The translations under genes were made by a program, and so were the position numbers. Positions 29,379 through 38,038 of a stretch of 64,000 nucleotides of DNA are shown in pieces. The notes beneath the pieces were generated by a model. The model was not told the origin of the DNA. It was given only the letters and a program-made list of their open reading frames with translations, and ran no database searches. Source of the stretch: Clavibacter sp. A6099 (lineage in GTDB: Bacteria > Actinomycetota > Actinomycetes > Actinomycetales > Microbacteriaceae); assembly GCF_021919125.1 (NCBI RefSeq), contig NZ_CP083439.1:1922001-1986000 (forward strand), in the 5' to 3' direction. The first letter of the stretch is position 1. Each line of letters starts with the position of its first letter.

Positions 29379-29408
29379 CAGCCGCACGACGGGCGCCCGG
29401 CACGACGA

Positions 29409-29443
29409 CGGGAGGCCGGGAGCGCGATGCTCCCGGCCTCCCG
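29409..29443 (-). terminator. Strong terminator after the FKBP gene
   Basis: Near-ideal hairpin: a 15-bp perfect stem (29409-29423 with 29429-29443) and a five-base loop GCGAT. It lies 31 bases past the FKBP stop and separates the long pyr-to-FKBP transcript from the his-trp genes. No T-run follows. Confidence 0.8.
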
Positions 29444-29474
29444 GTGGTGGTGCTGGTCGTGCGGAGGACGCGTG

Positions 29475-29843
29475 CTAACCGACGCCCTGCAGGTCGATCA
29501 CGAAGATCAGCGTGCGGCCGGACAGGCGGTGGCCGCCGCCCGCGGGGCCGTAGGCGAGCTCCGGCGGGACGACGAGCTGGCGGCGTCCGCCGACCTTCAT
29601 GCCGGGGATGCCCTGCTGCCAGCCGGCGATGAGGCTGCGGAGGGGGAAGCGCACTGACTGGCCGCGGCTCCACGAGGAGTCGAACTCCTCGCCGGACTCG
29701 AAGTCGACGCCGAGGTAGTGCACGTCGACCGTGTCGCCGGGCTGGGCCTCGGGGCCGTCGCCCACGGTGATGTCGGAGATGGTCAGCTCTGCGGGGGCCG
29801 GGCCGTCGACGGGCTCGACCTCGGGCTTGGTGGTGTCGGTCAT
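29475..29843 (-). CDS. FKBP-type peptidyl-prolyl isomerase
   Basis: Cytosolic prolyl isomerase and folding helper of 122 residues. After a short Pro/Glu-rich N-terminus it is a single FKBP domain (about 22-122) with [43 protein letters not shown] and PPELAYG; the aromatic and Asp residues of the active site are present. No signal peptide. The ATG at 29843 is preferred to an in-frame TTG four codons upstream. TTGACT sits six bases upstream, in the place where TANNNT is found at other genes but with a mismatch. Last gene before a strong terminator. Confidence 0.93.
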   Translation of the reverse strand: MTDTTKPEVEPVDGPAPAELTISDITVGDGPEAQPGDTVDVHYLGVDFESGEEFDSSWSRGQSVRFPLRSLIAGWQQGIPGMKVGGRRQLVVPPELAYGPAGGGHRLSGRTLIFVIDLQGVG

Positions 29844-29877
29844 GGATCCAGTCAAGCAGATCCGCGCGGGCCCTCCG

Positions 29878-30546
29878 TCAGTGCGCGTGGGTGTGCGCCT
29901 CGGCGGCGCGGCGCAGCTCGGCGATCGCCGACCCGGGGTCGCCGCCGCGGAAGACGCCGGATCCGGAGACGAACGTGTCCGCGCCGGCCTCGGCCGCGCG
30001 GCCGATGGTCTCGACGTCGATGCCGCCGTCGACCTGGAGCCACACGTCGTGGCCGGACTCGCGGAGGCGCGAGCGCAGGGCGCGGAGCTTCGGCATGGTC
30101 TCGGGCATGAAGGACTGGCCGCCGAAGCCGGGCTCCACCGTCATGACGAGCACCTGGTCGAACTCGTGGAGGAGATCGAGGTAGTCGTCGACGGGCGTGC
30201 CGGGCTTCAGCGCTATACCTGCCCGGGCGCCGATCTCGCGCAGCCGGCGGGCGAGCGCGACGGGCTCGCGCGTGGCCTCGGCGTGGAACGTGACGCTCGC
30301 GGCGCCCGCCTCCGCGTAGCCGGGCGCCCAGCGGTCGACGTCGTCGATCATCAGGTGGATGTCGAGCGGGACCGGGGTCACCTGCTGGAGGCGCTCGACC
30401 ATCGGCAGGCCGAAGGTGAGGTTCGGCACGAAGTGGTTGTCCATGATGTCGACGTGCACGAGGTCGGCGGTGGCGAGGCGCTGGATCTCGCGCTCGAGGT
30501 TCGCGAAGTCGGCGGACAGGATGCTCGGTTCGATGCGGACGGGCAT
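29878..30546 (-). CDS. rpe: Ribulose-phosphate 3-epimerase
   Basis: Interconverts ribulose 5-phosphate and xylulose 5-phosphate in the pentose phosphate pathway. The 222-residue TIM barrel shows ILSADFANL, the metal ligands in VHVDIMDNHFVPN and IHLMIDD, the VMTVEPGFGGQSF loop and the second catalytic Asp in QVDGGID, plus the phosphate turn SGSGVF. It follows rsmB directly; TAGGGT, whose TAG is the rsmB stop, lies seven bases before the ATG. Confidence 0.97.
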   Translation of the reverse strand: MPVRIEPSILSADFANLEREIQRLATADLVHVDIMDNHFVPNLTFGLPMVERLQQVTPVPLDIHLMIDDVDRWAPGYAEAGAASVTFHAEATREPVALARRLREIGARAGIALKPGTPVDDYLDLLHEFDQVLVMTVEPGFGGQSFMPETMPKLRALRSRLRESGHDVWLQVDGGIDVETIGRAAEAGADTFVSGSGVFRGGDPGSAIAELRRAAEAHTHAH

Positions 30547-30553
30547 GCTCCCG

Positions 30554-30559
30554 ACCCTA
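30554..30559 (-). promoter_or_regulatory. Putative -10 hexamer of rpe overlapping the rsmB stop
   Basis: TAGGGT seven bases before the rpe ATG, with its first three bases forming the stop of rsmB. Same arrangement as at the coaE-uvrB junction. GGGAG close to the ATG could alternatively be a weak ribosome binding site. Confidence 0.4.
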
Positions 30560-32038
30560 CCGGCGGGTCAGCAGGGCGATGAACATGGCGTCGGTGCCGT
30601 GGCGGTGCGGCCAGAGCTGCACGCTGGATCCGCGGGCGCCGGCGTCGGGGTCGGCCTCCGGCAGCTCGAGGTCGCCGTCGGCCACCTCCTGGAGCACGGC
30701 GCGCGTGTCGAGCGCGGTCACGTCGGCGTGGCGCTGGAGCGCGGCCTGCACGATGGCGCGGGTCTCGGCGAGGTGCGGCGAGCACGTGACGTAGGCGAGG
30801 ATCCCGCCGGGCGCGAGCGCACCGATCGCGGAGTCGATGAGGCCGGCCTGCAGGGCGCCGAGGCCCGCGACGTCGCGCGGGGTCTTGCGCCAGCGCGCCT
30901 CGGGTCGGCGGCGGAGGGCGCCGAGGCCGCTGCAGGGGGCGTCGAGCAGGATCCGGTCGAACTCCCCCGGGTGGGTCTCCCCCACCGTCGTGCCGTCGGC
31001 CTCCCACACCTCGGTGTCGCCCGGGACGGCGCGGAGGGCGTCGCGGACGAGGCCGGCGCGGGCGGGGACGAGCTCGTTGGCGGTGAGCAGGGCGCCGGAG
31101 CGGCCGGCCTCGGCGGCGAGGAGCGCGGCCTTGCCGCCGGGTCCCGCGCAGAGGTCGAGCCAGCGCTCGCCGGGGGTGACCGGACGGGCGCGGCTGAGGG
31201 CGAGCGCGGCGAGCTGGGATCCCTCGTCCTGCACGCGGACGCGGCCGTCGGCGACGCCGGGAGCGTCCATCGGGTCGCCGCCCTCGAGGTAGGCGCCGAC
31301 GGGCGAGAAGGCGGCCGGCTGCTCCTGCGTCTCCGCGACGGTCGCCAGGCCGGGCAGCGCGACCAGGCTCACGGCGGGGGCGGCGTTGTCGGCGCGGAGG
31401 AGATCCTCGAGCTCGTCGGCGCGGCCCTCGCGGGCGAGCGCCTGGCGGAGGGCGCGGAGCACCCAGAGCGGGTGGGAGTGCTCGAGGGCGAGCCGCTCGT
31501 CGTCGCTCGCGGCGCTGTCGAGCACGCGCTGCCGCCACTCGGCGGGCTCCGAGCGGGTGATGGTGCGGAGGACGCCGTTGACGAACCCCGTGGCGGAGCG
31601 GGATCCGACCGCACGCGCCATGTCGACGCCCTCGTTGACGGCGGCGTGGGTGGCGACGCGCATGCTGAGGAGCTGGTGCACCGAGAGGCGCAGGACGTCG
31701 AGGATCGGCGCGTCGATCGCGGCGACGGGACGGCCGGCGGCCAGCTCGATCACGCGGTCGTAGTAGCCGGACATGCGCAGGGTGCCGTAGGTCAGCTCCG
31801 TGGCGAGCGCCGCGTCCTGCGCGCTGAGGGCGGCGCGGCGGATCTTGACGGGCAGCAGCAGGTTCGCGTACGCGTCGGACTCGCGGACGGCGCTCACGAC
31901 CTCGTAGGCGACGCGGCGGGCCGGGCTGACGGACGAGGGGCCGCCGACCTCGGCGCGGTCGCCGGATGGACGACGGCCGCCTCCCGCGGGACGGCGGCCG
32001 TCCGGTCGACGGGCGGGGGATCCGGTGCTGTCGCTCAT
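30557..32038 (-). CDS. rsmB: 16S rRNA (cytosine-5) methyltransferase, RsmB type
   Basis: SAM-dependent m5C methyltransferase of 493 residues. A low-complexity Gly/Arg/Pro N-terminus (1-37) precedes a NusB-like RNA-binding domain (about 38-165) and the methyltransferase domain (about 240-493) with the SAM motif LDLCAGPGGKAALL, the motif IV cysteine in DAPCSGLGALRRRPE and the catalytic cysteine in YVTCSPH. Target assignment to C967 of 16S rRNA rests on the family and on the fmt neighbour. The ATG overlaps the fmt stop by four bases. Confidence 0.94.
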   Translation of the reverse strand: MSDSTGSPARRPDGRRPAGGGRRPSGDRAEVGGPSSVSPARRVAYEVVSAVRESDAYANLLLPVKIRRAALSAQDAALATELTYGTLRMSGYYDRVIELAAGRPVAAIDAPILDVLRLSVHQLLSMRVATHAAVNEGVDMARAVGSRSATGFVNGVLRTITRSEPAEWRQRVLDSAASDDERLALEHSHPLWVLRALRQALAREGRADELEDLLRADNAAPAVSLVALPGLATVAETQEQPAAFSPVGAYLEGGDPMDAPGVADGRVRVQDEGSQLAALALSRARPVTPGERWLDLCAGPGGKAALLAAEAGRSGALLTANELVPARAGLVRDALRAVPGDTEVWEADGTTVGETHPGEFDRILLDAPCSGLGALRRRPEARWRKTPRDVAGLGALQAGLIDSAIGALAPGGILAYVTCSPHLAETRAIVQAALQRHADVTALDTRAVLQEVADGDLELPEADPDAGARGSSVQLWPHRHGTDAMFIALLTRR

Positions 32039-32952
32039 CGTGCGGTGATGTCCCTCGTCGTGACGCCGCGCCACCAGTCGGCGGCGGGCATGGGCTTCTT
32101 CCCCGCGGGCTGCACCTGGATGAGCTCGACGGGATGGCTGGTGGTGCCGACCATCACGGCGCCGCCGACGGACTCGATGCGCCCGGGGTCCAGCGGGGCG
32201 GCGTCGCGCAGCTCGGCGGCGCGGTGGACCTTGACGCGCACGTCGTCCACCGAGGTGAACGCGCCGGGCTCCGGCGTCACGCCCCGGATCTGCGCGAGCA
32301 CGGCATCCGCCGGGCGCGCCCAGTCGATCCGGCCGTCGTCGATGGAGGTCTTGGGCGCGAGCGTGGGCTCGCCCTCCTGGGGACGCGCGACGGCGCTGCC
32401 CGCGGCGATCCCGTCGACCGTGCGGACGAGCAGGTCGGCACCCTGCATCGCGAGCGCGTGCAGCACGTCCCCCGCGGTCTCGTGCGCGCCCGTGGGCCGC
32501 TCCTCCACGGCGAACACGGGACCGGTGTCCATGCCCCGCTCCAGTCGGAAGACGCTGGCGCCCGTGACTGTCTCGCCCGCCATGATCGAGCGCTGCACGG
32601 GCGCCGCTCCCCGCCACCGGGGCAGGAGGGAGAAGTGCAGGTTGATCCAGCCGTGGGCGGGCGTGGACAGCAGCGGCTCCCGCACGAGGCCGCCGTAGGC
32701 GACGATCACCCCGAGGTCGGCCCCGACCGCGGCGATGCGGGCGGTCGCCTCCTCGTCCAGCCGGTTGGTGCGGAGCGTGGGGATGCCGAGCCCCTCGGCC
32801 TCCCGGGCGACGGGCGACGGCGTCAGCAGGCGCTTGCGGCCGGTGGGCGCGTCGGCCCGCGTGACGACGAGCGCCACCTCGTGGCCCGAGGCGTGCAGGC
32901 GGACGAGCGACGGCACGGCCGCTCGGGGCGTGCCGGCGAAGACGAGTCTCAT
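32035..32952 (-). CDS. fmt: Methionyl-tRNA formyltransferase
   Basis: Formylates initiator Met-tRNA using 10-formyltetrahydrofolate. The 305 residues start MRLVFAGTP, carry the catalytic Asn-His in WINLHFSLLPRWRGAAPVQ and the Asp of MDTGPV, and end in the C-terminal tRNA-binding barrel. Def, its usual partner, is not adjacent. It follows priA after 91 bases, in the order priA-fmt-rsmB-rpe known from other Actinobacteria. Confidence 0.97.
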   Translation of the reverse strand: MRLVFAGTPRAAVPSLVRLHASGHEVALVVTRADAPTGRKRLLTPSPVAREAEGLGIPTLRTNRLDEEATARIAAVGADLGVIVAYGGLVREPLLSTPAHGWINLHFSLLPRWRGAAPVQRSIMAGETVTGASVFRLERGMDTGPVFAVEERPTGAHETAGDVLHALAMQGADLLVRTVDGIAAGSAVARPQEGEPTLAPKTSIDDGRIDWARPADAVLAQIRGVTPEPGAFTSVDDVRVKVHRAAELRDAAPLDPGRIESVGGAVMVGTTSHPVELIQVQPAGKKPMPAADWWRGVTTRDITAR

Positions 32953-33043
32953 GCGGTTCCCTCCCGGGGACGGCGTGCGGGGCGAGCGGTGGATGCGGGA
33001 CGAGCTGTCGGGCCGGATGCGCGGTCGGCTCGACGGACGCGCA

Positions 33044-35116
33044 TCAGAACAGCCCCGTGTCGTCGAACCGTACACGGAGCGGGACCGTGGGCCGGAACCC
33101 GGCGCGGCCCGCGACGGGCTTGCGACGGCTCGAGGCGTTGCGCACGACGGCGGCGCGGAGCTCGCGCGCCGCATCCGGGCCGCTCGCGTAGTCGAGCCGG
33201 ACGATGGCGCGGACCCGGCCCTGCTCGGTGGGCACCGGGCCGAGCACGTCGACCCCCTCGATCCCCGCGAGCCGCTCGACCGCCTGGCCGACCGCGTCCG
33301 GCAGGCCCTCGACGCTCGCCGCGCGCACGGCGGGCGGGAAGCGCAGGGCACGGCGCTCGAGCAGCTCCTCGCGGGCGTACCTCGCCTGCTGCCAGGTCGC
33401 GAGGGCGCGCGCGACCTGGCCGCCGACGCCCACGAGCATCACGGGCGCGCGCGGAGCCGCGAGGGCCGCGGCGTTCGACCACTGGCGGAGCACGTCCTCC
33501 CCCACCCGGAGGCTCTCGCGCGCGAGCATGCGCTCCCCGTCGAGCAGCAGGATCGCGCGGTAGCCGCCCGCTGCGACGGGCTCGGCCCCGCGCGTGGCGA
33601 CGACGAGCCGCGACTCGGCGTCGACCTCCTGCACGTGGCGCTCGCCGTCGGCCAGCACCACCTGCACGCCCGGGAAGGCGCGTCCGAGCTCCTCCGCCGT
33701 GCGGCCCGCGCCGATGGTGACGAGGCGCAGCTCGTCGGATCCGCAGTTGGCGCAGCGCCAGTCGCCCGCGAGGTGCCCGCACCAGCCGCACGTGGGCGTG
33801 CTCGTGGCGGTGGACATGCCGAGCGGGCCCGTGCAGACGGTGCAGCGGGCGGCTTGGCGGCAGGCGCGGCAGGCGACGAGCGGCGCGTACCCGGGGCGGG
33901 CGACCTGGATGAGGACCGGCCCGTGCTCGACGGCGTCCTTGGCCGCTCGCCACGCGCCCGAGGGGATCCGCGCCTGCCGGGCGAAGCCCTCGTCGCCCGT
34001 CTGCGACGTGGTCGGGATCACCCGCGGGGTCCGGGTGGCCGCGGGCGAGACGCTCGCGAGGTAGCCGATCGCGACGAGGCGCTCGACCTCCGTGCTCCGC
34101 GAGTGCGCGAGCAGCACGAGCGCCGTCCCCTGCTGACGGCTGCGGAGGAGGGCGACGTCGCGCGCGTGCGCGTAGGGGCTGAGCGGCTCGGCGTGCAGCG
34201 GGTCGCCCTCGTCCCACATCGCGACGAGGCCGAGGCGCGGCGCGGGCGCGTAGACGGCCGAGCGGTTGCCGACGACGATGCGGGGCGTGTCGCCGAGGCC
34301 CGCGAGGAAGGAGCGGTAGCGGTCGGGACCGGACTGGCGCGCGTCGGTGCGCAGCACGGAGCCGACGGGCGCGTGCGCGGCGAGGGCGGCCTCCAGCTGG
34401 TCCTGGTCGCGGTAGTCGGGCACCACGAGGACGCTGCTGCGTCCCGACGCGAGCACGCGCGCCGCGGCCTGCGCGAGCGTGACGGCCCAGCGGCCGGCCC
34501 AGATGCCGCCGGGCAGCTCGACGACCTCGGGGATGGCGTCGACGGCCACGCGACCGGATCCGTCGACGGCGGCGGCGAGGCCGTCGGGCGCGTAGCCGTC
34601 GATGGGCGGGAGGTCCGCGGGCGGGGCGTCCGCGGCGGCGGCGTCCGCCTCCGCGGTCGATCCCGCGGCGCCGTCGGCATCCGCGTCGGTCGTCGTCGCC
34701 GCCAGGATGTGCCCCTTCTCCACGCGCACCTGCCGCGGCGGCACGGCCAGGCGGATCACGTCGGACGCGGTCCCGGCCTGCCGGTCGGCGACCTCCCGCG
34801 CGAGCGTCCAGATCTCCGGGCGCAGCACGGGCAGCGGCGACACGACCTGCTCCACCTCGCTGAGCGCGCCGTCGTAGCCCCCGCCGTCGCCGACCTCGAT
34901 GACGTAGCCGTCGGCCACCCGGCCCGCCGAGCGCAGCGGCACGCGCACGCGGACGCCGGGCACGCACGTCGCGCGGAGCTCCTCGGGCACGGCGTAGTCG
35001 AAGAGCCGGTCGAGCTGCGGCAGCGGCGAGTCGACCATCACCCGCACGACGGGCGGGCGCGTGCCCGCCTCGGCCGCGGGCGTCGCGGATCCGCGAACGG
35101 CCTCCCCCGCGGTCAC
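33044..35116 (-). CDS. priA: Primosomal protein N' (PriA), ATPase-motif-less form
   Basis: Replication-restart protein that recognises abandoned forks. The 690 residues keep the N-terminal 3' DNA-binding domain (PLPQLDRLFDYAVP, about 30-130), the zinc module with eight cysteines (CRAC, CTVC, CGWC, CANC, around 407-455) and the C-terminal part. The helicase motifs are degraded: where Walker A (GSGKT) is expected the sequence reads PGGIWAGRW, and the DEAH box region reads WDEGD. It should therefore bind DNA without helicase activity, as described for actinobacterial PriA. The GTG at 35116 has a GGGAGG just upstream. Confidence 0.93.
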   Translation of the reverse strand: MTAGEAVRGSATPAAEAGTRPPVVRVMVDSPLPQLDRLFDYAVPEELRATCVPGVRVRVPLRSAGRVADGYVIEVGDGGGYDGALSEVEQVVSPLPVLRPEIWTLAREVADRQAGTASDVIRLAVPPRQVRVEKGHILAATTTDADADGAAGSTAEADAAAADAPPADLPPIDGYAPDGLAAAVDGSGRVAVDAIPEVVELPGGIWAGRWAVTLAQAAARVLASGRSSVLVVPDYRDQDQLEAALAAHAPVGSVLRTDARQSGPDRYRSFLAGLGDTPRIVVGNRSAVYAPAPRLGLVAMWDEGDPLHAEPLSPYAHARDVALLRSRQQGTALVLLAHSRSTEVERLVAIGYLASVSPAATRTPRVIPTTSQTGDEGFARQARIPSGAWRAAKDAVEHGPVLIQVARPGYAPLVACRACRQAARCTVCTGPLGMSTATSTPTCGWCGHLAGDWRCANCGSDELRLVTIGAGRTAEELGRAFPGVQVVLADGERHVQEVDAESRLVVATRGAEPVAAGGYRAILLLDGERMLARESLRVGEDVLRQWSNAAALAAPRAPVMLVGVGGQVARALATWQQARYAREELLERRALRFPPAVRAASVEGLPDAVGQAVERLAGIEGVDVLGPVPTEQGRVRAIVRLDYASGPDAARELRAAVVRNASSRRKPVAGRAGFRPTVPLRVRFDDTGLF

Positions 35117-35158
35117 CCGACCCTCCCGGTCATGCCGGGACCCGGGCGGCGGGGCGCG

Positions 35159-36370
35159 TCAGAGGCCCGCGGCGCTCTGCAGGTCGGCGACACGGTCGAG
35201 CGCCTCCCAGGTGAAGTCCGGCAGCTCGCGACCGAAGTGCCCGTAGGCGGCGGTCTGCGCGTAGATGGGACGGAGCAGGTCGAGCCGCTCGACGATGGCG
35301 GCGGGACGCAGGTCGAAGGTCTCGCGGATGGCGCGCACGATGCGCTCCTCGGGCACGTGCGCCGTGCCGAAGGTCTCGACGTAGAGGCCCACGGGCGCGG
35401 CCTTGCCGATGGCGTAGGCGACCTGCACCTCGAGGCGGTCGGCGAGGCCCGCGGCGACCGCGTTCTTGGCCACCCAGCGCATGGCGTACGCGGCGCTGCG
35501 GTCGACCTTCGACGGGTCCTTGCCGCTGAACGCGCCGCCGCCGTGCCGGCTGAATCCCCCGTAGGTGTCGACGATGATCTTGCGTCCGGTGAGCCCCGCG
35601 TCGCCCTTGGGCCCGCCGATCTCGAACTTGCCGGTGGGGTTGATGAGCAGCGTCGCGTCGCGCGAGTCGAGCTCGATGCCGATCTCGGCCGCTGCGGCGA
35701 GCACCGGGCGGATCACGTGCTCCTCGACCTCGCGGCGGAGGTCCTCCTGGGAGACCTGCGGGCCGTGCTGCGTCGAGAGCACGACCGTGTCGACCGTGCG
35801 CGGCACGAGCCCCTCGTAGCCGATGGTGACCTGCGTCTTGCCGTCGGGCCGCAGGTACGCGAGCTCGCCCGAGTGGCGGACTGCCGCGAGGCGCTCGGCG
35901 AGGCGGTGCGCGAGGTAGATGGGCAGGGGCATGAAGACGGGGGTGTCGCGCGACGCGTAGCCGAACATGAGGCCCTGGTCGCCTGCGCCCTGCAGGTCGT
36001 GCGCGTCGGTGGACGCGGATCCCGAGCGCGACTCGTACGAGCGGTCGACGCCCTGCGCGATGTCGGGCGACTGCGCGCCGATGGACACCGTGACGCCGCA
36101 GTTGCTGCCGTCGAAGCCGACCTCGGAGGAGTCGTAGCCGATGTCCCGGATGCGGTCGCGCACGATCTGCGGGATGTCGACGTAGCCGCTCGTGGTGACC
36201 TCGCCGGCGACGTGCACGAGCCCCGTGGTGACGAGCGTCTCGACGGCCGCGCGGCTCGTCGGGTCCTGCGTGAGGAGCGCGTCGAGGATGCTGTCCGAGA
36301 TCTGGTCGCAGATCTTGTCGGGGTGACCCTCGGTGACGGACTCGGAGGTGAACAGGCGCAGGTCGGTCAC
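35159..36370 (-). CDS. metK: S-adenosylmethionine synthetase
   Basis: Makes S-adenosylmethionine from methionine and ATP. The 403 residues have the start [30 protein letters not shown], the P-loop-like [16 protein letters not shown] and DTYGG, all diagnostic. The start is GTG at 36370 with GGAGG 6 bases upstream. coaBC precedes it after 38 bases and priA follows after 42 bases. I looked for a SAM riboswitch in the short upstream gap and saw none, which fits expression as part of the operon. Confidence 0.98.
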   Translation of the reverse strand: MTDLRLFTSESVTEGHPDKICDQISDSILDALLTQDPTSRAAVETLVTTGLVHVAGEVTTSGYVDIPQIVRDRIRDIGYDSSEVGFDGSNCGVTVSIGAQSPDIAQGVDRSYESRSGSASTDAHDLQGAGDQGLMFGYASRDTPVFMPLPIYLAHRLAERLAAVRHSGELAYLRPDGKTQVTIGYEGLVPRTVDTVVLSTQHGPQVSQEDLRREVEEHVIRPVLAAAAEIGIELDSRDATLLINPTGKFEIGGPKGDAGLTGRKIIVDTYGGFSRHGGGAFSGKDPSKVDRSAAYAMRWVAKNAVAAGLADRLEVQVAYAIGKAAPVGLYVETFGTAHVPEERIVRAIRETFDLRPAAIVERLDLLRPIYAQTAAYGHFGRELPDFTWEALDRVADLQSAAGL

Positions 36371-36408
36371 GGGTGCCTCCAGGGGATCGCGTGGTCGCGC
36401 GCCGTTCG

Positions 36409-37620
36409 CTACTGCGTCGGCGCGCCCACTACGTCGAGAATTCGATGGGCGACCTGCTCCTTGGAGCCGGAGGCCTCGGCAAGTGTATCGCCGGTCCTCC
36501 CGAGCACCGTGATCGTGTTGCCCTCCGTGGCGAACCCCTCGGACCACCCGACCCTGTTGAGGACGAGCAGGTCGCAGCCCTTCCGCGCGAGCTTCGCGCG
36601 GCCGATCCTGAGCAGCTCGGCCGGGTCCTCCTCGGTCTCGGCCGCGAAGCCCACGACCAGGCGGCGGGTGCCGTCGGCGCGCGGCACGGCCGCGTCGGAC
36701 GCGAGCCGCTGCAGGATGTCGGGGTTGCGCACGAGCTCGACGGAGAGCGCGTCGCCCGCCTCCTCCTTCTTGATCTTGCCCGCGGACACGGCGACCGGCC
36801 GGTAGTCGGCGACGGCCGCGGCCATGATCACCACGTCGGCGTGATCCGCCTCGCGGAGCATCGCGTCCGACAGCTCGAGCGCGGTCGAGACGGGCACCAC
36901 GCGGACGCCCGTCGGCGCGGGCACCTCGAGGTGCGCGGCCACGAGCACGACGTCGGCGCCGCGGTCGCGCGCGGCGACGGCCAGCGCGACGCCCTGCCGA
37001 CCGGAGGAGCGGTTGCCGAGGAAGCGCACGGGATCCAGCGGCTCGCGCGTGCCGCCCGCGGACACGACGACGCGGCGGCCCTCGAGGTCGCGACCGCCCG
37101 GTCGGACGGCGGCGAGGGCCGCGGCGATGACGTCCTCCACCTCGGCCATGCGGCCGGGCCCGGAGTCCGTCCCGGTGAGGCGGCCCGAGGTGGGGCCGAC
37201 GAGGGTGGCACCGCGGGAGCGCAGGAGGGCCGCGTTGGCCTGGGTCGCCGGGTGCTGCCACATCTCGGTGTGCATCGCGGGGGCGACGACGAGGGGCGCA
37301 CGGCTGGCGAGGATCGTGGTGCCGAGCAGGTCGTCCGACAGGCCGAGCGCCATCGTGGCGAGGGTGTGCGCGGTGGCGGGGGCGACGACGATGAGGTCGG
37401 CCTTCTGGCCGAGCGCCACGTGGCGGACCTCGGAGACGCCGTCGTAGAGGTCGCTCGTCACCGGGTTCCGGCTGACGGCCTCGAGCGTCGGCTTCCCGAC
37501 GAAGCGGAGCGCCGCCTCCGTGGGCACGACGTGCACGTCGTGGCCGAGGAGCACGAGGCCCCGGACCACGCCGACGGCCTTGTAGGCCGCGATGCCGCCC
37601 GTGATCCCCACGACGACCAT
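36409..37620 (-). CDS. coaBC: Phosphopantothenoylcysteine decarboxylase / phosphopantothenate-cysteine ligase
   Basis: Bifunctional CoA enzyme that joins phosphopantothenate and cysteine (CoaB) and decarboxylates the product (CoaC). The 403 residues comprise an N-terminal FMN-binding CoaC domain (about 1-180: [11 protein letters not shown], catalytic His67 in VRHVALG, VVAPAT, and PAMHTEMW) and a C-terminal CoaB domain (about 190-403: [22 protein letters not shown], and VGFAAET). The substrate-flap cysteine of the E. coli enzyme is not seen in the aligned GTDSGPGRM stretch. I use the ATG at 37620; a GTG directly before it is also possible. Confidence 0.95.
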   Translation of the reverse strand: MVVVGITGGIAAYKAVGVVRGLVLLGHDVHVVPTEAALRFVGKPTLEAVSRNPVTSDLYDGVSEVRHVALGQKADLIVVAPATAHTLATMALGLSDDLLGTTILASRAPLVVAPAMHTEMWQHPATQANAALLRSRGATLVGPTSGRLTGTDSGPGRMAEVEDVIAAALAAVRPGGRDLEGRRVVVSAGGTREPLDPVRFLGNRSSGRQGVALAVAARDRGADVVLVAAHLEVPAPTGVRVVPVSTALELSDAMLREADHADVVIMAAAVADYRPVAVSAGKIKKEEAGDALSVELVRNPDILQRLASDAAVPRADGTRRLVVGFAAETEEDPAELLRIGRAKLARKGCDLLVLNRVGWSEGFATEGNTITVLGRTGDTLAEASGSKEQVAHRILDVVGAPTQ

Positions 37621-37701
37621 CACGCGGCGGCGCTCCGGGACCCGTGGGCGGGAGCGGCGTGCGGGGTGCGGTCGGCGCGGGGCATCCGGGACGGCGGGCG
37701 G

Positions 37702-37971
37702 CTAGGAGGCCGCGGGCTCCACGATGGGCGTGGCGACGAGCTTGTCCTCGTTGATCTCGTGCATGGCGACCGAGAGGGGCTTGTCGTCGATGGTGCTGTC
37801 GACGAGCGGTCCGACGTTGTCGAACAGGCTGCCCTCGTGCAGGTCGGCGTAGTAGTCGTTGATCTGGCGGGCCCGCTTGGAGGCGAAGATCACGAGCGCG
37901 TACTTCGAGTCGACCTTCGAGAGGAGCTCGTCGATGGGCGGGTCGATGATGCCCTGGGTCTTGTCAACCAT
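37702..37971 (-). CDS. rpoZ: RNA polymerase omega subunit
   Basis: Small subunit that helps fold and assemble beta-prime into RNA polymerase. The 89-residue protein has the omega signature [26 protein letters not shown] (read in parts: DSKYALV and SKRARQIN), and an acidic C-terminal tail. It lies between gmk and coaBC, the usual actinobacterial order. GAGGAAG lies 14 bases before the ATG. Confidence 0.96.
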   Translation of the reverse strand: MVDKTQGIIDPPIDELLSKVDSKYALVIFASKRARQINDYYADLHEGSLFDNVGPLVDSTIDDKPLSVAMHEINEDKLVATPIVEPAAS

Positions 37972-37999
37972 GGATGTGCCGCTTCCTCATTGCATGGAA

Positions 38000-38038
38000 G
38001 AAGGCCGCACGGGTCCGTGTCATGGACCGACGGCCTTC
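38000..38038 (-). terminator. Hairpin across the gmk stop codon
   Basis: Outer arms GAAGGCCG/CGGCCTTC (8 bp) and inner GGTCC/GGACC (5 bp). The left half in the transcript encodes the last gmk codons. It could reduce read-through into rpoZ or stabilise the upstream message; TTCC after it is not a full T-run. Confidence 0.45.

Noticed and set aside
36371-36408. SAM riboswitch upstream of metK
   Set aside because: The gap to coaBC is only 38 bases and shows no such fold.
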